Assembly (NCBI RefSeq): GCF_017312405.1 | Contig: NZ_BLTG01000007.1 | Span: forward strand, 1-64,000 | Reading direction: 5' to 3' | DNA: 64,000 nucleotides | DNA from: Mycobacterium sp. PO1 | GTDB taxonomy: Bacteria > Actinomycetota > Actinomycetes > Mycobacteriales > Mycobacteriaceae | Part shown: piece by piece, positions 18,657-27,448 of the stretch | Position numbering within the stretch: the first letter of the stretch is position 1 | Layout: each line of letters opens with the position of its first letter | The notes under the pieces: generated by a model | The model's input: only the letters and a program-made list of their open reading frames with translations | What the model was told of the DNA's origin: nothing | Database searches by the model: none | Made by a program: the position numbers and the translations under genes

Positions 18657-18985
18657 TGGTTGTCGTGGGGGCGGCGGATGGTGGCGCGGATGGGTCGCAG
18701 GTCGCCGATGCCGGGTCCGCTGTCGTTGACCGCGGGCGCCTCACGGACTTGTTCGGCGACGAGCTCGAGCAGGTCGTTGGGCGTGCACGACAAGATGTCG
18801 CAGAGGGCGGCGAGCAGGTCGAGATTGATGCGCTGCGGGGGCTTGGTCGCGATCCGGTGCACCATCTGTCGGGAGATCTCCACGCCACGCTCGTGCAGCG
18901 GTGCGACAAGGTCGGTGGTGGCGAACATTCCGTTCTGGGCCATCAGCTGACGCAGGTTCCACCGCAGCACGGTCCTAGTGCTCAT
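18653..18985 (-). CDS. Small XRE-type helix-turn-helix protein of the recombinase trio
   Basis: 110 residues from MSTRTVLRWNLRQLM. The HTH region is RGVEISRQMVHRIA and the text INLDLLAALCDILSCTPNDL is typical of Cro/C1-type proteins. The start overlaps the integrase stop by 11 bases and the stop overlaps the next gene by four, so all three are translated together. It may repress the unit, binding the dyads near 20120-20147, or act as a directionality factor. Confidence 0.85.
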   Translation of the reverse strand: MSTRTVLRWNLRQLMAQNGMFATTDLVAPLHERGVEISRQMVHRIATKPPQRINLDLLAALCDILSCTPNDLLELVAEQVREAPAVNDSGPGIGDLRPIRATIRRPHDNQ

Positions 18986-20126
18986 CTCCGCCTTCACCTG
19001 TCGTCGTGGATGATCCGTAGACGCGGCGCAGCGCCGCCTGCAGTGTTTTGGTCTTGAAGTCGTCGGACACCGAGGTATAGATCGCGGTGGTCGAGGCATA
19101 CGAGTGCCCCACCTGTTCGGTGACGAACCGCTCCGGATAACCGAACTCGATCAGATGGGTGACATAGGAGTGCCGCAGGCAGTGCAAGGTGAGCTCGGCA
19201 GGCAGTCCCGCTTGCACCCGTGCGACGGCGAATCGCCTATCCATGGTCTTGGTCGCCACGCGCCGTCGACGCTCGGTCAGCCAGAGCTCTTGACGGTTCC
19301 CGGGGCTGAGGAGTGGGCGGCCGTGGTCGACCCATTGGCGCAGTCCGTCGATCACCCAGTCGAACTCCGGAACGGCGAGCACGGTGCGACGCCTGGGAGA
19401 GCTGCCGCGACGTGATTTGGCGTAGCGAACGTGGACGGCGCCGAACGTGCCCCAGGCCGGCATCCGCGAGTTCGGACGCAGGTCGGCGAGATCGAGATAG
19501 CACAGCTCGCGGCGGCGTAAACCGAAGGCGTAGGCCGTCTTGATCATCTGTGCGTCGCGCAGCGCCGCGAACGCGCCTTTGTTCCTGGACCGAGCGAGAA
19601 CATCGACGCGATCATCGAGGAAATCGAACAATGTTTCCAGTTCGTCGTAGGTGAACGGGCGACGCGCGGGCTTGCCCTCGTAGTCGACCAGATGCGCGGC
19701 GGTGTTGTAGTCGTGACAGACCTGCGATGGGATCCGTCCGAACCTGTTCTCGCATTGCGCGATCCAACCGTAGCGGCTATCGAGTAGGTAGTCGCAGAAC
19801 ATCCGCAACGACATGTGATAGCCGCGAATGGTCGACGGTGCTTTGCGTTCCGGGCCCGACATCAAAGCGGCCGTGAAGTCTTCGACATCGCCGGCAGTCC
19901 AGTCCCACGGAGGCGCCCCGGCGAACTCTGCGAACCGCCGCACCAACGCCAGCCGCGGCTCGATCGTGGCCTCAGCAGCGAGTAGCCGAGACGCCTGTTG
20001 ACGACCCCACCCAGACAGCATCGCTTCGAAGACTGCGCTGGCCTCGTCCAGGTGAACCACGCCCGAGGCAAGAACCAAGTGCGCCGACCCCGGAACGCTC
20101 ACAAGAGAACCTCCATCTATCGTCAA
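18975..20126 (-). CDS. Tyrosine-type site-specific recombinase
   Basis: 383 residues with an N-terminal SAM-like core-binding domain (about 55-130) and a C-terminal catalytic domain. The active-site set is complete: Arg204 (GLRRREL), His315 and Arg318 (HCLRHSYVTHL), His341 (VGHSYASTT) and Tyr350 (AIYTSV). It cuts and rejoins DNA through a phosphotyrosine intermediate. As first gene of the trio it is the likely catalytic subunit for movement of the element. Confidence 0.92.
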   Translation of the reverse strand: MTIDGGSLVSVPGSAHLVLASGVVHLDEASAVFEAMLSGWGRQQASRLLAAEATIEPRLALVRRFAEFAGAPPWDWTAGDVEDFTAALMSGPERKAPSTIRGYHMSLRMFCDYLLDSRYGWIAQCENRFGRIPSQVCHDYNTAAHLVDYEGKPARRPFTYDELETLFDFLDDRVDVLARSRNKGAFAALRDAQMIKTAYAFGLRRRELCYLDLADLRPNSRMPAWGTFGAVHVRYAKSRRGSSPRRRTVLAVPEFDWVIDGLRQWVDHGRPLLSPGNRQELWLTERRRRVATKTMDRRFAVARVQAGLPAELTLHCLRHSYVTHLIEFGYPERFVTEQVGHSYASTTAIYTSVSDDFKTKTLQAALRRVYGSSTTTGEGGDEH

Positions 20127-20147
20127 CTTAGAGTTGTCAATGACAAC
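20120..20147. promoter_or_regulatory. Nested inverted repeats at the promoter end of the recombinase trio
   Basis: CAACT-TAG-AGTTG (20124-20136) overlaps a perfect GTTGTCA-A-TGACAAC palindrome (20133-20147), just upstream of the integrase start. It may be the HTH operator, the recombination site, or both. Confidence 0.55.
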
Positions 20148-20500
20148 CGCAAGTTACCACACCTGCGAGCGAAATCCGTCTACCAGGAGGAACACGAAAG
20201 TGGTTCAATGAAGCGCATCCGGCGCTGGTCCCATGCGCCAGATATACGCGTCAACTTCAGGTTGATTCGCGACCTTCAGGCCCGGAGTGCAAGAGGTGTG
20301 TGGTCTGCGGTGGGGCGACGGAAGGGGGTCGTACGGCTGGGAGCTGAGTGGGCGGTGCGCGGTGGTGAGGGACGCGGGCTACGGGCGCGGTGGAAGTGAC
20401 TGGCGGTAGACGGATGCGGTGAAGGCGAAAAAATTGGTGAGAGGCGAATGTGGCTGCGGTGGTGGCCCGGTCGCCGGTGAACCTTCTACTGTCGGCGACC
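20148..20500. other. Intergenic stretch with the conserved leader of the next gene
   Basis: No gene is seen. Only the last 60 bases (from 20444) are recognisably conserved, matching the leader of the paralogous gene at 63137. Confidence 0.5.
20444..20465 (+). repeat. Conserved leader element, copy 1
   Basis: GCGAATGTGGCTGCGGTGGT plus GG matches the copy at 63080-63101 in 20 of 22 positions. Both copies begin exactly 57 bases before the ATG of paralogous genes, so the element is probably a promoter or translational leader. Confidence 0.6.
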
Positions 20501-20971
20501 ATGACAGCAGCAACGTCCAAGGTGGAAGCCAGGCGCCGGGCACGCGAAGCGACCCGACGCGCCAACGAGGAACGCGCCGCGCGGGATAAGGCGAACATCG
20601 ATGACGCCGCAGACTTTCTCGTCGCGGTCGGCAAGGTCGCCGAAGCCGAAACGTGGAAGACGGAGCGCTTGGCCCAGCTGCGCGCGCAGGTCGACGCAGA
20701 AGCGGCCAAGCGGGTGGCCGGCCATCGGGCCAAGGCCGGCGCGGCGGTCGCACGTATGCAGGGCCGTGGTGAGACGCTGACGACCATCGCCGCACGGACC
20801 GACGTCGGAATCGGGATCGTCCGCACCATGGCACGGCATGCTCCGAAATCCGAGAAGCGGACCGCCGGGAATGGTTCACATGCACAAGGTCTGGAGGCAT
20901 TGTCCGACTCGACCGCCCAGGGGATTGCCGCCAACGCTGGCCAGCCTCCGGCGGACGCAGCCTCGGCGTGA
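20501..20971 (+). CDS. Conserved small helical protein, paralogue of the right-edge gene
   Basis: 156 residues from the ATG at 20501. The longer reading frame from 20450 begins inside the conserved leader, so the later ATG is preferred. The N-terminus is strongly charged and helical (RRANEERAARDKANIDDAAD) and aligns with the protein at 63137 (RRANEKRASLERANVDDAAS). A possible HTH follows (GETLTTIAARTDVGIGIVRT). It lacks the zinc-finger C-terminus of its paralogue. It is adjacent to an HNH gene. A DNA-binding role is likely but unproven. Confidence 0.75.
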   Translation: MTAATSKVEARRRAREATRRANEERAARDKANIDDAADFLVAVGKVAEAETWKTERLAQLRAQVDAEAAKRVAGHRAKAGAAVARMQGRGETLTTIAARTDVGIGIVRTMARHAPKSEKRTAGNGSHAQGLEALSDSTAQGIAANAGQPPADAASA

Positions 20972-21333
20972 CGCACTGCGCAACGGTGCATTGAGGCCGG
21001 TGGTGCACGACGATGCGCACAGCCAGGGTGCCGGGGGTCGGCGGGTGCGTGGGCCGTCATGGAGGTGCGCCGTTACGCCGGTCGGGCCGCTGACGCACGC
21101 GCCGGTCGCGCCCCTGGTGCTGCGAACCGGCCTGTGCGTCCGACTACACCAGGTCTGCCCAACGCGGTGGGGAGCGCTCGACGTGGCAGGGGCTGCGCAG
21201 CGGTAACGGGAACACCCGGGAGCAGGGTTACAGCACCAGTGGAGCGGGCCGCGGTGGCCGCGCTGAATGTCAGTGCCGGCGAATAGGTTCAACGGCCATC
21301 TGAAGCGCGGGACAGCTGGTTGTTGATCAGCGT
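20972..21333. other. Gap without a recognisable gene
   Basis: GC-rich sequence between the small helical protein and the HNH pseudogene. The frames here are arginine/proline-rich shadows and I see no feature. Confidence 0.45.
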
Positions 21334-21797
21334 GTGCACGCTGCCGAGATCACGCGCCTTCACAGCCATGTCGTCTGCGGCCCAGCGGCTTCGGACTGCA
21401 ACATCTGGACCGGCGCGATCGGCGCCGATGGCTACGGTCAGCTCTACCCGACCCGCGAGCGTTCAGGACTGTGCGTTCGCCCGCACCGCTACGCGTTGGC
21501 GATCGTGTCCGGTGTGGTGGCCGCTGGGGTGCTCGGGCTCCACGAATGCGACAACCGGTGTGCGTCAAGATCTCGGCGGCGACAGAACCCCATCAGCACG
21601 TCGGTCGGCCCGCAGGGTGACAACATGGAGCGGATGGCGCGGATGCGTCGCGGCGGCGGCCGATATGCGGTGCGACGCCTCGACGGTCGCGGCATTCGAC
21701 GGGAACGGTCGGCGACGCTGCGTGAGGCGGTGCGCCATGGTGGGACGCGGCTGTTGTGCAGGCGGCGCTGCTCGGTCATCAGGCCACGCTGTGGTGA
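21334..21797 (+). pseudogene. HNH endonuclease gene with frameshifts
   Basis: The N-terminal half reads as an HNH/His-Me finger protein (CNIWTGAIGADGYGQLY, then RPHRYALA and LHECDN). The expected DNPVCVKI motif appears only after adding one base near 21556. A base removed near 21604 restores the frame at GPQGDNMERM. A third single-base change near 21741 gives a natural end (WDAAVVQAALLGHQATLW, stop at 21797). The indels fall in short homopolymers, so either gene decay or sequencing error explains them. Such HNH proteins are common on mobile DNA. Confidence 0.65.
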
Positions 21798-22454
21798 CAT
21801 ACGTTAGGGCCCCTGGAGCCGGTGCGTGTGGGACCGGGTGCGGCGAGCTGGATGGTCTGGCGCGTGGTGTCGCAGTGCCGAGCTGGGGGGCTGAAAGGGT
21901 GTGCGGCGGTGGTGTCGCGCGCGGGCGCTTAGCCGCGCTGCAGGAGTACCGCGTCGCGGGACGACAGCACCGTGTTGGCGTCTAACCACACGGGCGGCGC
22001 AGAAACTCCGGCGTGCGGCCCAGCAGATGCGGTGCTGCCCGATCGGCCGTGGCCGTGGCCGGTGAGATCGACGCGCGGCGTGTCGCTCAACGCGCAAGCT
22101 CGAAAGTGACTGCTCGACGCGGCGGGCAAGAATGCCTGAGGTAAGCGAGAGTTGCCTTGCCGCGTTTGATGGGTGCGATCGCATTCTTCTGAGCTCTCGT
22201 AGCACCTGCCGTTGGCCAGAACGGTCGCGTGGTTGGCCGGGTGGCGCGGATGGTGCCTGCCGGGTGTCCTCGTCATCGCCCCTGTATCGGATGTGCCACG
22301 CCGTGCTATTCGGGGATGCTGGGCGGTTCGCTTCGAGTGGCGAGGACACAGGTCACCGGATTTCAGGGCCCGTTCCGGCCTCAGTGGATGGACCGGTTGT
22401 TTCGCAAGGCCCGGCTGGACAGCGGCTGCCTGGCCTCGTAACCTAACCGTGACC
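21798..22454. other. Long gap before the NlpC/P60 gene
   Basis: I see no supported gene in this 650-base stretch. Its 3' end leads into the TACGTA operator and promoter of the NlpC/P60 gene. Confidence 0.45.
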
Positions 22455-22471
22455 TACGTATCTAGTACGTA
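22455..22471. promoter_or_regulatory. TACGTA-N5-TACGTA operator, site 1
   Basis: TACGTATCTAGTACGTA has two TACGTA hexamers at an 11-base step, 32 bases upstream of the NlpC/P60 start. It is a member of the TAC-N11-GTA family found at eight loci in this window. Confidence 0.75.
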
Positions 22472-22502
22472 CTTGCTTACTTTGCCGAAGGTTTTCGCTG
22501 TT

Positions 22503-23594
22503 GTGACTTCATCTGTGCTTGCGGTCCTGCCGCGCGCGTTGGGTAGACGGTTCGTCTGCATTTTGGTGGCTTTCGGCGTTTTTGCTGCGCTTTTGGCAAC
22601 CGATGTGCGCGCTGATCCGGCGGCTGATGCGCTTGCCGAACTGACTGAATTGTCGCGTCTGGCGGAGCAGACCACCGAGCAGATTCACACGGCGCAAATC
22701 GACCTTGACGAGAAGCTCGCAGCGCAGCAGGTTGCGGAGAAGGGGGCGGATTCGGATCGCATGGCCGCGGATGCAGCGGCGGCCGATCTGGTGAGGTATC
22801 AGGCTGCAGTCGACAGGTTGGCCGCGGCTGCCTACATGGGTGGGCGCACGGATACCTTGGCGGCGGCGTTGACGGCGACGTCCCCTCAGGATCTGATCGA
22901 TCAGCTGGCAGTCCAGAAGACGGTTGCGTCGGAGCTGACTGTGCAGATGGCTGCGTTCCGGTCGGCCAGTGCGCGGGCCGCGGCAACTGCAGAGCGGTCT
23001 GCGAAGTCGGCAGCCCAAGCACGGAGTGCGGCCGATGAGGCGGCGGCAGTGCGGACCGACCTGGAGGCCAAACAGCGTCGGATGGCGGAACAGATTGCTG
23101 CTGTGCAGGCCCGCTACGACTCTTTGACGCCTGATCAGCGAGCGATTCTGGCTGACCCTGGCCCCGCGCCGCCTCCTTTGCCGTCGACTCCGCCGGTGAG
23201 CGATCCGAGCATCGTTGCTATGCCGGGCCCGGCGGGCGGGGCCTCCTCGGGGAACGGTGTTGCGGTGGTCCAGGCGGCGCTGACACGGGTGGGGTCGCCT
23301 TATTCGTGGGGAGCCACCGGTCCGGATGCGTTCGACTGCTCTGGGCTGATTAAGTGGGCGTTTCTGCAGAACGGCAAGTCGTTGCCTCGGTCGAGTCAGG
23401 CGCTTGCGCAGGGCGGGCAGCCGGTGGCGCTTTCAGACGTTCAGCCCGGCGACATCGTGACCTTCTATGCTGACGTGTCTCACGCGGGGATTTACATCGG
23501 CGACGGGTTGATGGTGCACGCGTCGACGTACGGAACGCCGGTGAAAGTGGCGCCGATCTCGTCGGCACCGATTCACAACGTGCGGCGGTACTAG
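22503..23594 (+). CDS. Secreted NlpC/P60 peptidoglycan endopeptidase with coiled coil
   Basis: 363 residues from the GTG at 22503; the frame upstream runs through the operator. An N-terminal hydrophobic segment (FVCILVAFGVFAALLATDVR) is a signal peptide or anchor. A long coiled coil follows (about 45-205), then a linker rich in Pro and Gly. The NlpC/P60 domain has Cys279 (AFDCSGLIKWAF) and His327 (DVSHAGIYIGDG), with a third polar residue after it. It should cleave stem-peptide bonds in the cell wall. It resembles RipA-like proteins in layout. Operator site 1 overlaps its promoter. Confidence 0.88.
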   Translation: MTSSVLAVLPRALGRRFVCILVAFGVFAALLATDVRADPAADALAELTELSRLAEQTTEQIHTAQIDLDEKLAAQQVAEKGADSDRMAADAAAADLVRYQAAVDRLAAAAYMGGRTDTLAAALTATSPQDLIDQLAVQKTVASELTVQMAAFRSASARAAATAERSAKSAAQARSAADEAAAVRTDLEAKQRRMAEQIAAVQARYDSLTPDQRAILADPGPAPPPLPSTPPVSDPSIVAMPGPAGGASSGNGVAVVQAALTRVGSPYSWGATGPDAFDCSGLIKWAFLQNGKSLPRSSQALAQGGQPVALSDVQPGDIVTFYADVSHAGIYIGDGLMVHASTYGTPVKVAPISSAPIHNVRRY

Positions 23595-23614
23595 GCCGCC
23601 GCCGCGGCGCTGCG

Positions 23615-24412
23615 TCAATCGTTGAAGAAACGGCTGGTGATTTCCGTCCACTTGCGGATCTCGTCGATGGTGTGAGCGACGTGCAGCGTCGAGTCGGGGA
23701 TCAGCTCAGCGAGGCGCTCGGCGGTGGAGATGGGATGCAAGGGGTCGGTGTCCCAGGCCAGCACCAAGGTGGGCTGGCGGATGGAGGTCAGCCGATTGGG
23801 GTCGGGTAGATCGGAGGAGCCGACTCCGCGCAGCGCGGCGGAGACCACATCGTCGTCGACGCCGGGTTCGAATTTGCCGTGCCGGTAGTTGGCGAAGATC
23901 GGCAGTGGGGGAGCTTCGGCCCATTGTTGTCGCCAAGCGGTTGTTCCAATGGAGTCGATGAGGTCGGCGGTGTCGAAGTACCACTGGCGCAGTTGATCGG
24001 GCCCTGTTTCCCAGGCGACGGGAGGGATCACCAGTGCCAGCCGCCTGAATCGGCGAGGAGCGTTGAGGGCGGCGTGCAGTGCTGCAGCGGCTCCGAGCGA
24101 GGATCCGGCGAAATCGATGGGTTCATCGAGGCCGGCCGCGTCCAGGACGCGCAGGAGATCGTTGGCTGCCTGCTCGAAGCGATAGTCCTCGGGTTCTGGT
24201 CGGCCCCGTGATGCGCCGTGTCCGCGTTGGTCGTAGGTGATTAGACGGCGGCCCTCGGCGATAGTGTCGATGTCGAAGATGCCCAGGCCGCGCACGATCT
24301 GCCGGCTCATGAGCACGCCGTGCCCATAGCCGACTGGCACCGTGTTGGGTGGGCCGCTGAGCTGGTAGGCGATGGTGGCGCCATCGGTGATGAGAAGGTG
24401 GTCATCCGGCAT
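23615..24412 (-). CDS. Alpha/beta-fold hydrolase
   Basis: 265 residues with nucleophile elbow GSSLGAAA (Ser105) and the YDQRGHGAS strand typical of the fold. The late acid lies in VLAWDTDPLHP and the C-terminal histidine is probably in LHVAHTIDE. The ATG follows GGAGCCGC. It is convergent with the NlpC/P60 gene, 20 bases apart. Substrate unknown; related to haloperoxidase/lactonase-like esterases. Confidence 0.85.
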   Translation of the reverse strand: MPDDHLLITDGATIAYQLSGPPNTVPVGYGHGVLMSRQIVRGLGIFDIDTIAEGRRLITYDQRGHGASRGRPEPEDYRFEQAANDLLRVLDAAGLDEPIDFAGSSLGAAAALHAALNAPRRFRRLALVIPPVAWETGPDQLRQWYFDTADLIDSIGTTAWRQQWAEAPPLPIFANYRHGKFEPGVDDDVVSAALRGVGSSDLPDPNRLTSIRQPTLVLAWDTDPLHPISTAERLAELIPDSTLHVAHTIDEIRKWTEITSRFFND

Positions 24413-24468
24413 TGCGGCTCCTCAGATGCGTTGGTGCGGTATTGCGTGGGGTTTCGGGTGCCAGCCGT

Positions 24469-25314
24469 CTATTCCACAGCGGTGAGGACGTTCACCGTGG
24501 CACCGTTGTCGGTTGAGGTGTAGATGGCGGTATCAGTGGCGATGTAGACCTGACCGTTGCCCGCGGCGAGCAGGGCCTGGGGTTTGTTGTTGAGCGAGTG
24601 GCCCGGCTGCCAGGTCTGCCCGTCGTCGGCGCTGGTGTACAGCCGTCCTTCGAGGTCGGCGCCGAGCAGGGGACCGCGGTCGGGCCAGCTGATGAACAGC
24701 AGTGCCGGCGCACCGGTGACTGCGCTGAACGTCCTCGCCCCGTCGGTGCTTCGGAGCAGCCCTTGGCGTGCTGTCGCGAGGATCTCATCCGGGGCATCCG
24801 GTGATATTGCGAGGTCGACGGCGGGGACTTCTGCGCGCTGTTGCCAGGACCGCTGATCAAAACTAACCATCACGGTGCCGGATTGACTGTCGTGACCGTA
24901 GACCCGTCCGTGGCGGTATTTGAGCGCGTGGAAGTCGGCGCTACCGTGCAATGACAGAGGTTCCCAGGACTGGCCGGCGTCGCTGCTTTTGATCAGGCCG
25001 AGGTGGGGCGGTTGTTGGCGATCGGCGGGGTCGGGGTGGCCGCTAGCCAGGAATTCGTCGGGGCCGGCGACGGTGAAGCCCATGAAGTCCTGCGAGAGCT
25101 CACCGACTCGTTGTGGCGCCTGATCTTGCTCAACGGTGTAGAGGCCGTAATGAGTTGCGACGTAGAGCTTGTCGTCAGATGGGTTGATGCCGAGGCCGTG
25201 GATGTGCACCATGCCCGGCACGACGGCGGGTGGCGGGCTTTCAGGGGCGTTCGACGAACAGGCCGCGGCCAGAGCCCCGGTCAGGGCGATGGCGAAAAGG
25301 TTGCGGATCAGCAC
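24469..25314 (-). CDS. Lipoprotein with BNR/Asp-box beta-propeller repeats
   Basis: 281 residues. The signal peptide ends in a lipobox, LAAACSS (Cys19). The mature part is a beta-propeller with Asp-box repeats such as SSDAGQSWEPL, STDGARTFSAV, SADDGQTWQPG and STDNGATV. It begins with HIHGLGINPSDDKLYVATH, as in F510_1955-type proteins often found near metal or DUF305 genes. The GTG start lies 26 bases from operator site 2, so it is probably repressed from it. Likely a surface sensor or binding protein; no enzyme activity can be claimed. Confidence 0.85.
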   Translation of the reverse strand: MLIRNLFAIALTGALAAACSSNAPESPPPAVVPGMVHIHGLGINPSDDKLYVATHYGLYTVEQDQAPQRVGELSQDFMGFTVAGPDEFLASGHPDPADRQQPPHLGLIKSSDAGQSWEPLSLHGSADFHALKYRHGRVYGHDSQSGTVMVSFDQRSWQQRAEVPAVDLAISPDAPDEILATARQGLLRSTDGARTFSAVTGAPALLFISWPDRGPLLGADLEGRLYTSADDGQTWQPGHSLNNKPQALLAAGNGQVYIATDTAIYTSTDNGATVNVLTAVE

Positions 25315-25339
25315 ACGGACACCTTCCGGTCACGAGATC

Positions 25340-25356
25340 TACGTAGTTCAATAGTA
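25340..25356. promoter_or_regulatory. TAC-N11-GTA operator, site 2
   Basis: TACGTAGTTCAATAGTA, flanked by C and G to give CTAC-N11-GTAG. It lies 26 bases upstream of the BNR lipoprotein start. Confidence 0.7.
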
Positions 25357-25425
25357 GGTGGGCGGTGCGTGAGGTGGCTGCGCCTCGGGTGGCGCGACCG
25401 CGAGTGACAGACCGGGGGAGTCGTC

Positions 25426-25442
25426 TTCATCAAATCTTCATC
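25426..25442 (+). promoter_or_regulatory. Direct-repeat response-regulator box upstream of DUF305 gene
   Basis: TTCATC-AAATC-TTCATC, two hexamers at an 11-base step as expected for OmpR/PhoB-type dimers. CATACT, 16 bases further on, could be the -10 element. Related repeats occur at 28252 and 38338. Confidence 0.6.
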
Positions 25443-25550
25443 GGATCACGAACCGACCCATACTCGGATTGCTGAGGCTGGGGTGCGGCGGCGCAAGGGC
25501 TTGCCGTGTGGACGCATGGTGTCACGAAGATGTTTGAGGAAGGATGTGCG

Positions 25551-26246
25551 ATGCAGCACAAGCGTTTTGGATTCGGGCTTGCGGCGCTTGCGGCGTCGGC
25601 CCTGTTTGTCAGCGGCTGTTCGAATGCAACGAACGAGTCTCAGTCATCGTCGTCGAGCACCACCTCGGCAGCAGCGTCGGCGTCGGCTTCGCCCAGTGCT
25701 GCGAGCAGTGACGCTGCCCATAACGATGCTGATGTGACGTTCGCTCAGGGCATGATCCCTCATCATCAGCAGGCGATCGAGATGAGCGACATGCTGCTCG
25801 GCAAGCAGGGAGTTGATCCTGAAGTAGTGTCACTCGCCAACGAGATCAAGAACGCTCAGGGTCCTGAGATTGAACAGATGCAGGGCTGGCTGCAGGACTG
25901 GGGAGTGTCCTCGTCGACGACGGCCCCCAGCACCGCCGCAATGCCCGGTCATGACATGCCTGGCCATCAAATGCCCAGCGAAGACATGGGTGATATGCCG
26001 GGTATGAGCGGCGGCGGTATGGGCATGATGTCGGAAGCCGATATGGCTGCACTGCAGAACGCGCAGGGCGCCGAGGCTAGCCGACTCTTCTTGACCCAGA
26101 TGATCGAGCATCACAAGGGCGCGATCATGATGGCGCAGCAGGAAGTTGACAACGGCCAGTTCCCGGCGGCAGTCGAGATGGCGCGCAATATCGTGTCTTC
26201 GCAGCAAGCAGAGATCGACACGATGCAGGGAATGTTGGACAAGTAG
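25551..26246 (+). CDS. DUF305 lipoprotein, Met/His-rich
   Basis: 231 residues from the ATG at 25551, preceded by GAAGGA. The lipobox is VSGC. Two DUF305 halves are visible: MIPHHQQAIEMSDMLL and MIEHHKGAIMMAQQEV, each with paired His and Met. Between them is a Met/His/Gly-rich loop (MPGHDMPGHQMPSEDM) likely to bind copper or silver. DUF305 proteins have a ferritin-like helical fold. Its promoter carries the direct repeat at 25426, suggesting control by the adjacent two-component system. Confidence 0.9.
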   Translation: MQHKRFGFGLAALAASALFVSGCSNATNESQSSSSSTTSAAASASASPSAASSDAAHNDADVTFAQGMIPHHQQAIEMSDMLLGKQGVDPEVVSLANEIKNAQGPEIEQMQGWLQDWGVSSSTTAPSTAAMPGHDMPGHQMPSEDMGDMPGMSGGGMGMMSEADMAALQNAQGAEASRLFLTQMIEHHKGAIMMAQQEVDNGQFPAAVEMARNIVSSQQAEIDTMQGMLDK

Positions 26247-26263
26247 CGCGGAGAGGGCACTAG

Positions 26264-27448
26264 TCAGCGACGCGCTGAGTCAGCCGTCGCAGGGTGGTGT
26301 TCGCTGCGTATCGGGGTGATGGGCAGGGCGATGGTGAATGTTGCGCCGGCGCCGGGTCCAGCACTGGCTACCGAGATCGATCCGCCGTGCGCTTCGATGA
26401 GCGCTTTGGCTATGGCGAGCCCGATACCGGCGCCGCCATGCTCGCGGTCGCGGGCGGTGTCTGCCCGGTAGAACCGTTCGAACACTCGGGTGACGTGCTC
26501 GGCGGTGATCCCTTCTCCGGTGTCAGCGACAGCGATTTTTACCTGGTCGCCGTCACGAAGACAGTGAAGGTGTACCGACCCGCCGGGCGGTGTGTGCCGT
26601 AGCGCATTCTCCAGCAGGTTCCCCAACACTTGAGACAGTCGTTGTTCGTCGGCCCAAAGCGGCGGTAGCGGTTGCGGGAGGTGTACGTGCAGTCCGACCC
26701 CCTTGGCGTTATAGCGTTCTTGTGCTGCTGCGACGCACTGGCGGGTTAGGCGGTCCACGTCGAGGGAGGCGTAGGACATAGACACCGCACTTTCCTCGGC
26801 CTTCGCCAGCGCGGCGACGTCATCGGAGAATCGCACCAGCCGACGGGTTTGGTCGCGCAGCATGGCTGCTGTCTGGGGTGTCAGGGAGCGCACGCCGTCT
26901 TCGAGTGCCTCGATGTAGGCCTCGAGTACTGCCACGGGTGTGCGGATCTCGTGCGCGAGGTCTCCGAACAGTTGCTGTCGTGTCGAATCGACGGCTTGAA
27001 GCCGGGAGGCCATTTGGTTGAATGCGGTTGCGAGGGCGTCGAAGTCATCGCCGAGGCGCGGCGGTGACACGCGGATGTCGTAGTTCCCTTCAGCGACATC
27101 GGTGGCCGCGGCGGCGACTTCGGTGATGGACCGTTGGAGGCGTCGACTGACGTAGAAGCTGACCGCGAGGGCGGCCAGTGCTGACACCGCTAAAGCGCCT
27201 CCGATGGAGATCACCGTTGCGTAGCCGTAGGCCTCTTCGGCGTGGACTTCTTCCAGGGAGTCCATCGGGACACCGGCACGGTGGAGGTGTTCGCGGAACA
27301 GCGGTGGGCCGACCACGGCAGCGACCACCGCGGTCGTCGCCGCTCCGGCCGCCAGCACGATGGCTTGGGCCGCCAGGAGTCGCAGGCCGATACCGGGACG
27401 GCCCGGCCGTCGACGCCGGCGAGGGGTCGACGTAGGTGGGGGAGTCAC
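26264..27448 (-). CDS. Sensor histidine kinase
   Basis: 394 residues: a membrane helix near 25-45, a short extracytoplasmic loop with His and Glu (HAEEAYGYA), a second helix near 78-98, then HAMP. The dimerisation box is GDLAHEIRTPVAV with phosphorylated His166. The HATPase domain has N, G1 and G2 boxes (NLLENALRHTP, DTGEGI, GGAGIGLAIAK). The stop of the response-regulator gene overlaps its start by four bases, so the pair is cotranscribed. The short loop suggests metal or envelope-stress sensing, as in CusS/BaeS types. Confidence 0.93.
   Translation of the reverse strand: MTPPPTSTPRRRRRPGRPGIGLRLLAAQAIVLAAGAATTAVVAAVVGPPLFREHLHRAGVPMDSLEEVHAEEAYGYATVISIGGALAVSALAALAVSFYVSRRLQRSITEVAAAATDVAEGNYDIRVSPPRLGDDFDALATAFNQMASRLQAVDSTRQQLFGDLAHEIRTPVAVLEAYIEALEDGVRSLTPQTAAMLRDQTRRLVRFSDDVAALAKAEESAVSMSYASLDVDRLTRQCVAAAQERYNAKGVGLHVHLPQPLPPLWADEQRLSQVLGNLLENALRHTPPGGSVHLHCLRDGDQVKIAVADTGEGITAEHVTRVFERFYRADTARDREHGGAGIGLAIAKALIEAHGGSISVASAGPGAGATFTIALPITPIRSEHHPATADSARR

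Larger units (their letters stand above)
17110..20140. mobile_element. Three-gene tyrosine-recombinase element
   Basis: Three overlapping minus-strand genes (integrase, small HTH protein, zinc-ribbon recombinase-like protein) form one unit, recalling Tn554-type and recombinase-in-trio elements. Candidate termini share an inverted motif: TCGTCAA...TTGTCAA at 20120-20140, and its counterpart TTGACAA...TTGACGA at 17110-17132 on the opposite strand. No cargo is present. The boundaries are inferred, not proven. Confidence 0.55.
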
